Shown here: positions 60,961 through 64,000 of the stretch, one piece after another | How the letters are laid out: the number at the start of each line of letters is the position of its first letter | How positions within the stretch are numbered: position 1 is the stretch's first letter | Assembly (NCBI GenBank): GCA_012184525.1 | Contig: WOFQ01000019.1 | Location: 372,001-436,000 of the forward strand | Length of the DNA stretch: 64,000 nucleotides | Direction: 5' to 3' | DNA from: Xenoacremonium recifei | Taxonomy: Eukaryota; Ascomycota; Sordariomycetes; Hypocreales; Nectriaceae | The notes under the pieces: model-generated | What the model saw: the letters and a program-made list of their open reading frames with translations, nothing else | What the model was told of the DNA's origin: nothing | Database searches by the model: none | Translations under genes and position numbers: made by a program

Positions 60961-63900
60961 GAGATGGCCAGTGGGTGACGGAGACGGTTGACCTTAGAGA
61001 TGCCTTAGCCGCTTCTGCTGCACCCAGGACACTTTCTGATGGTCAAGACGTTCCTCAAACTGGCCCTCCTTCCTGTGGTCTGCTATCAAGAACTGTCATC
61101 GAGAGTCCCACCGTTCATTGGGTTCTTCCCGTGCGGATACGGAACCAAAAACACAACGATATTGCCTTTGTCGGGGTACGTATTCTACATTTCGGATACG
61201 ATATTTGCATTTCACTTCTCTTCGTAGAGCTCGTCTCTGCCAGCACACTCTTCACGTAGATTGTTCCTTGCATCATGACGGGCTTCTCCTGAGAACGATA
61301 GGGGCTTGAACTGGACAACTGCATCCCTCTTCCCCTCCCCGTCACCATGTTGTTGCATCTTGCTGATATGCCTAGGATCACTTTGTACAAATTAGCGAAC
61401 TGCAAAGCGATGGACAAGTCCACGAGGTCCTTAGAAAGTCCAACTTTGGAGCGAGGATTCGAAAAGCTGTCGTCTTGGGTGCCTCTTCCCAGGATGGCGC
61501 TGATGATGACACCAGCTCGATAAAGCTGGAGGACCCGGATGTCGACATGCAGGACGCGGCCAAGGGCCCGGAAACCTTTCAGCGTCAGCCGATGCCCCCT
61601 CAGTTGCTTATCCTCATGCTCCATTCTGGGGATGCTGTCTTTCTCTTCATTCGACAGCGCCCGGATGGTCAACTAGAATTTGTCAACACCGTGTATAGGA
61701 CCCCTGGAAATTTCAAGTTCCTCGGATTCCACCATGCCGTCGACCCGACCTCCCGTTACATGGCGGCTGCGTCTGCGGAAGGTGGCTTCATTATGTATGA
61801 GTTGGAATCGTGGGACAACATGAACTCACAATACATTCGCACAGGCACAATCCGCCCCGTCAGAACTGTACGCACCCGGCCTGTCAACGGCGTCATCCAC
61901 CAGATGGAGTTTCTCCATCCTCGACCCGAAGACGATTACCACATAATCCTGTTGTTCATAGTCATCCGGAAGGAGGCCGTTCGCGGAACTGTGTCTCGCA
62001 TGATCACTTACGAATGGGAGCTCGGAGATAACCTGAACAACGTTTTCCAATACGTTAAGGCAGGCACTCGCCTGCCGGAGGAACACAGGATGCCTCTCCT
62101 CATCATTCCCCTGAGGTTCAAGACTTCATTCTTCGCAGTCTCGGAGGGTTCTATCGGGATAGTGAAGCACGCCCTTGGCGGAACCCCTGAATTCGAGCAA
62201 CTACAATTTGATGTCCCGCGCCCTACGAAACTGAAGCATGGCTTGGGGGCCCCTCTCTGGACGGCGTGGGCGAGACCGTTCCGACGGAAAAGGTACTATG
62301 AGAGAACAGACATCATATTTCTCGCCCGTGAGGATGGCGCCATCATGCACATGGAAATAGATAATGCTGATCTAATTCCATCCATCACGAACGTTGGGAG
62401 CTTAGATACAAATATCACGACAGCTTTCACTACGGCGTTTGACGTCTTTGCCGATGTGCTCATCATTGGCGGCGATGCTGGTCCAGGAGGCATCTGGAAG
62501 GTACCTCCCCTATCTCACTCCCTAATCTACGTCGTGCTGATGTATCTGCCTAGCTGCCTGCTCGTAGCGACCTCGAGCAAGTCACTTCGCTTCCTAACTG
62601 GTCTCCAGTCGTAGACTTTACTACAACATGCCTTAGGCGCCGCTGGATCGATGATGAGGAGTTGCCTGACGTCGACGCAAAATCAAAGTTGATAGGTGCT
62701 CCCGTCCGCCGAAAACCAGACCGGATATTCTGCATCTCTGGCAGAGGCCCGAAATCAAGTGTCACAGAAATGCGACGAGGCATACAGGGCAGAATTGGGT
62801 TGGACGTTGACTTCGGGGAATTCATTCGCCAATCTTGGATGTTTCCCTTGCCTGTTCAAGGCGAAGACGGGTTCTATGTGCTCTTGTCCTTACCGCACTC
62901 TTCCGAAGTGCTTCGCCTTTCAGGAGATTTATCACAAGCTGATGCTGTCCCGTCTGAAACGGTGCCGTTCGATATAACAGCACGAACTATATCTGCTACT
63001 CAAAGGAGAGACGGCATGATTGTCCAGGTTACGGAGAAGATGACAACGCTCGTTACTATTTCCCAGAGGTATTCCCAATCCCCAACAAGCACCGAAGAGT
63101 CAATGTTCGTAGTGGCTCACTATCACCTAGTTCACACCACGAACATGAATTTACCCATGACATAGAGGGCATTACTGCAGAAGCTGCGGTCTGCAAGGAT
63201 GATACCGTTGTCATCTTTGCCACCAACGGTCAAAGGCAGTTGGTCCTAGTGTCTAAAATTGAGGAGATGAACGTCCTGACTCTTCATAAATGGGAGGCTC
63301 CTGGCTTAATCACGTGTTTATCTCTTTTCAACGCCTCCGGGAACACTTTCATCGCCGCCGGATTAGTGAGAGAGCACTCTCCCGTTATGTCTATACATGC
63401 ACTAGACGGCCGCGAGATAGCCAGTAAAAGCTTGGCTTCCTGGAATGGTCTGCTGTCACCCACTGCCTTGTAATGCAAGTATGAGAACTGACAAAATAGC
63501 AGAATTAACGGGCAATATCCGTCAGGGTCGGTTGGAAGCTTTCACTAGCGTCTGCGCCTTGAGTGATGACGATAATGGCGTGAGGCTCGTCTACGGGACT
63601 CGAAGCGGCCATTTAGTCACTGCGAGAGTCTCTGAAGGGAACACGGAACGGATCCTCTACTCGGTTGAGCTGCTAGGGCTGGCACCTGCAAAAGTATTTG
63701 CTTTCGCAGGGTCCTTCGGTGGACAGCCAGTAGTATTGGCATGCTGTGACAACAACCTGCTCATCCTATCCAATTTTTCAACGCGTGAGACTGTGTTCAA
63801 GACTAAAACTACGGTCTGGCCTACGGACGCGAACGACCCCTCTATGCCTGCGCCTCCCATACACTCAGCGTATTGCCTGGAGCAAAGTCTTTCGGGTTAC

Positions 63901-64000
63901 CAGAACCACAAGTCTCTGATGCTGCTGGCAGGCTCGCGTATACTGCTTGCGGATATATGGCCTCACATCGGGCCAGTCCCCCGTTATGTTCCATTGAAAG
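60936..64000 (+). CDS. MMS1_N / CPSF-A-type beta-propeller protein, 3' end missing
   Basis: The gene runs off the right edge. Reconstructed exons: 60936-61175, 61376-62500, 62554-63068, 63113-63423 (or to 63447) and 63500 to the edge. The fold is the multi-propeller family of DDB1, SF3B3/Rse1, CPSF160 and Mms1. Features of the MMS1_N domain are NDIAFVG joined to DHFVQISEL across the first intron, then ARIRKAVVLG, LLILMLHSGDAVFLF and LPNWSPVVDFTTT. Its role is probably in DNA-damage tolerance, a ubiquitin-ligase adaptor complex or RNA processing; which one cannot be told from this half. The fourth donor is uncertain: GTAAAA at 63424 or GTCTGC at 63448 both keep frame, while the unspliced frame hits a stop at 63471. 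The third intron is only 44 nt. Confidence 0.72.

Overview
The window is nuclear DNA of a filamentous ascomycete, most likely a Sordariomycete and possibly of the order Hypocreales. Genes carry short introns of about 45-260 nt with GT..AG ends and CTGAC/CTAAC-type branch sites. The proteins are recognisably fungal: class V and class VII chitin synthases with myosin-like heads, the ergosterol C-22 desaturase Erg5, a GH79 glycosidase and the RNA polymerase I factor Rrn7. Genus cannot be fixed from the sequence alone. Exon structures below were reconstructed by hand from reading-frame continuity and splice-site sequence; no alignment or search was run.

Layout. 0-9 kb: the 3' part of a secreted GH79 glycosidase (+), then four minus-strand genes: an inositol-monophosphatase-type enzyme, a small single-pass membrane protein, a membrane-anchored histidine acid phosphatase (phytase type), and a serine/proline-rich protein of unknown function. 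11.6-15 kb: Urb1/Npa1 (+), a 60S ribosome-assembly factor. 15-18.7 kb: an AT-richer stretch with one intronless gene of unknown function. 18.7-34 kb: two chitin synthases, class V (-) and class VII (+), head to head across almost 4 kb of gene-free DNA. 34.6-37 kb: a mitochondrial protein kinase of the PDK/BCKDK family and a 71-residue I9-type protease inhibitor, both minus. 40.5-42.2 kb: Erg5 (+). 43-51 kb: a rhodanese (+), then on the minus strand a Yip1-family Golgi protein, ubiquitin-L40, Rrn7 and eIF5A. 52-56 kb: the GARP subunit Vps52 (+) and a TBC-domain Rab GAP (-), convergent. 56-61 kb: a long gene-free stretch, then the first part of an MMS1_N/CPSF-A-type beta-propeller protein (+), cut by the right edge.

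Themes. Most genes are conserved housekeeping genes. Several serve cell-surface growth: the two chitin synthases, ergosterol synthesis, and vesicle traffic (Vps52, the Yip1 protein, the TBC GAP). Several serve ribosome production and translation (Urb1, Rrn7, L40, eIF5A). I found no transposon, CRISPR array, rRNA or convincing tRNA, and no obvious secondary-metabolite or defence cluster. The more unusual items are the ubiquitin-L40 gene with its start codon split by an intron and a 7-nt coding exon, the paired chitin synthases with one intact and one P-loop-less head, the AT-rich orphan gene, and two membrane proteins whose membrane anchor is confined to its own first exon.
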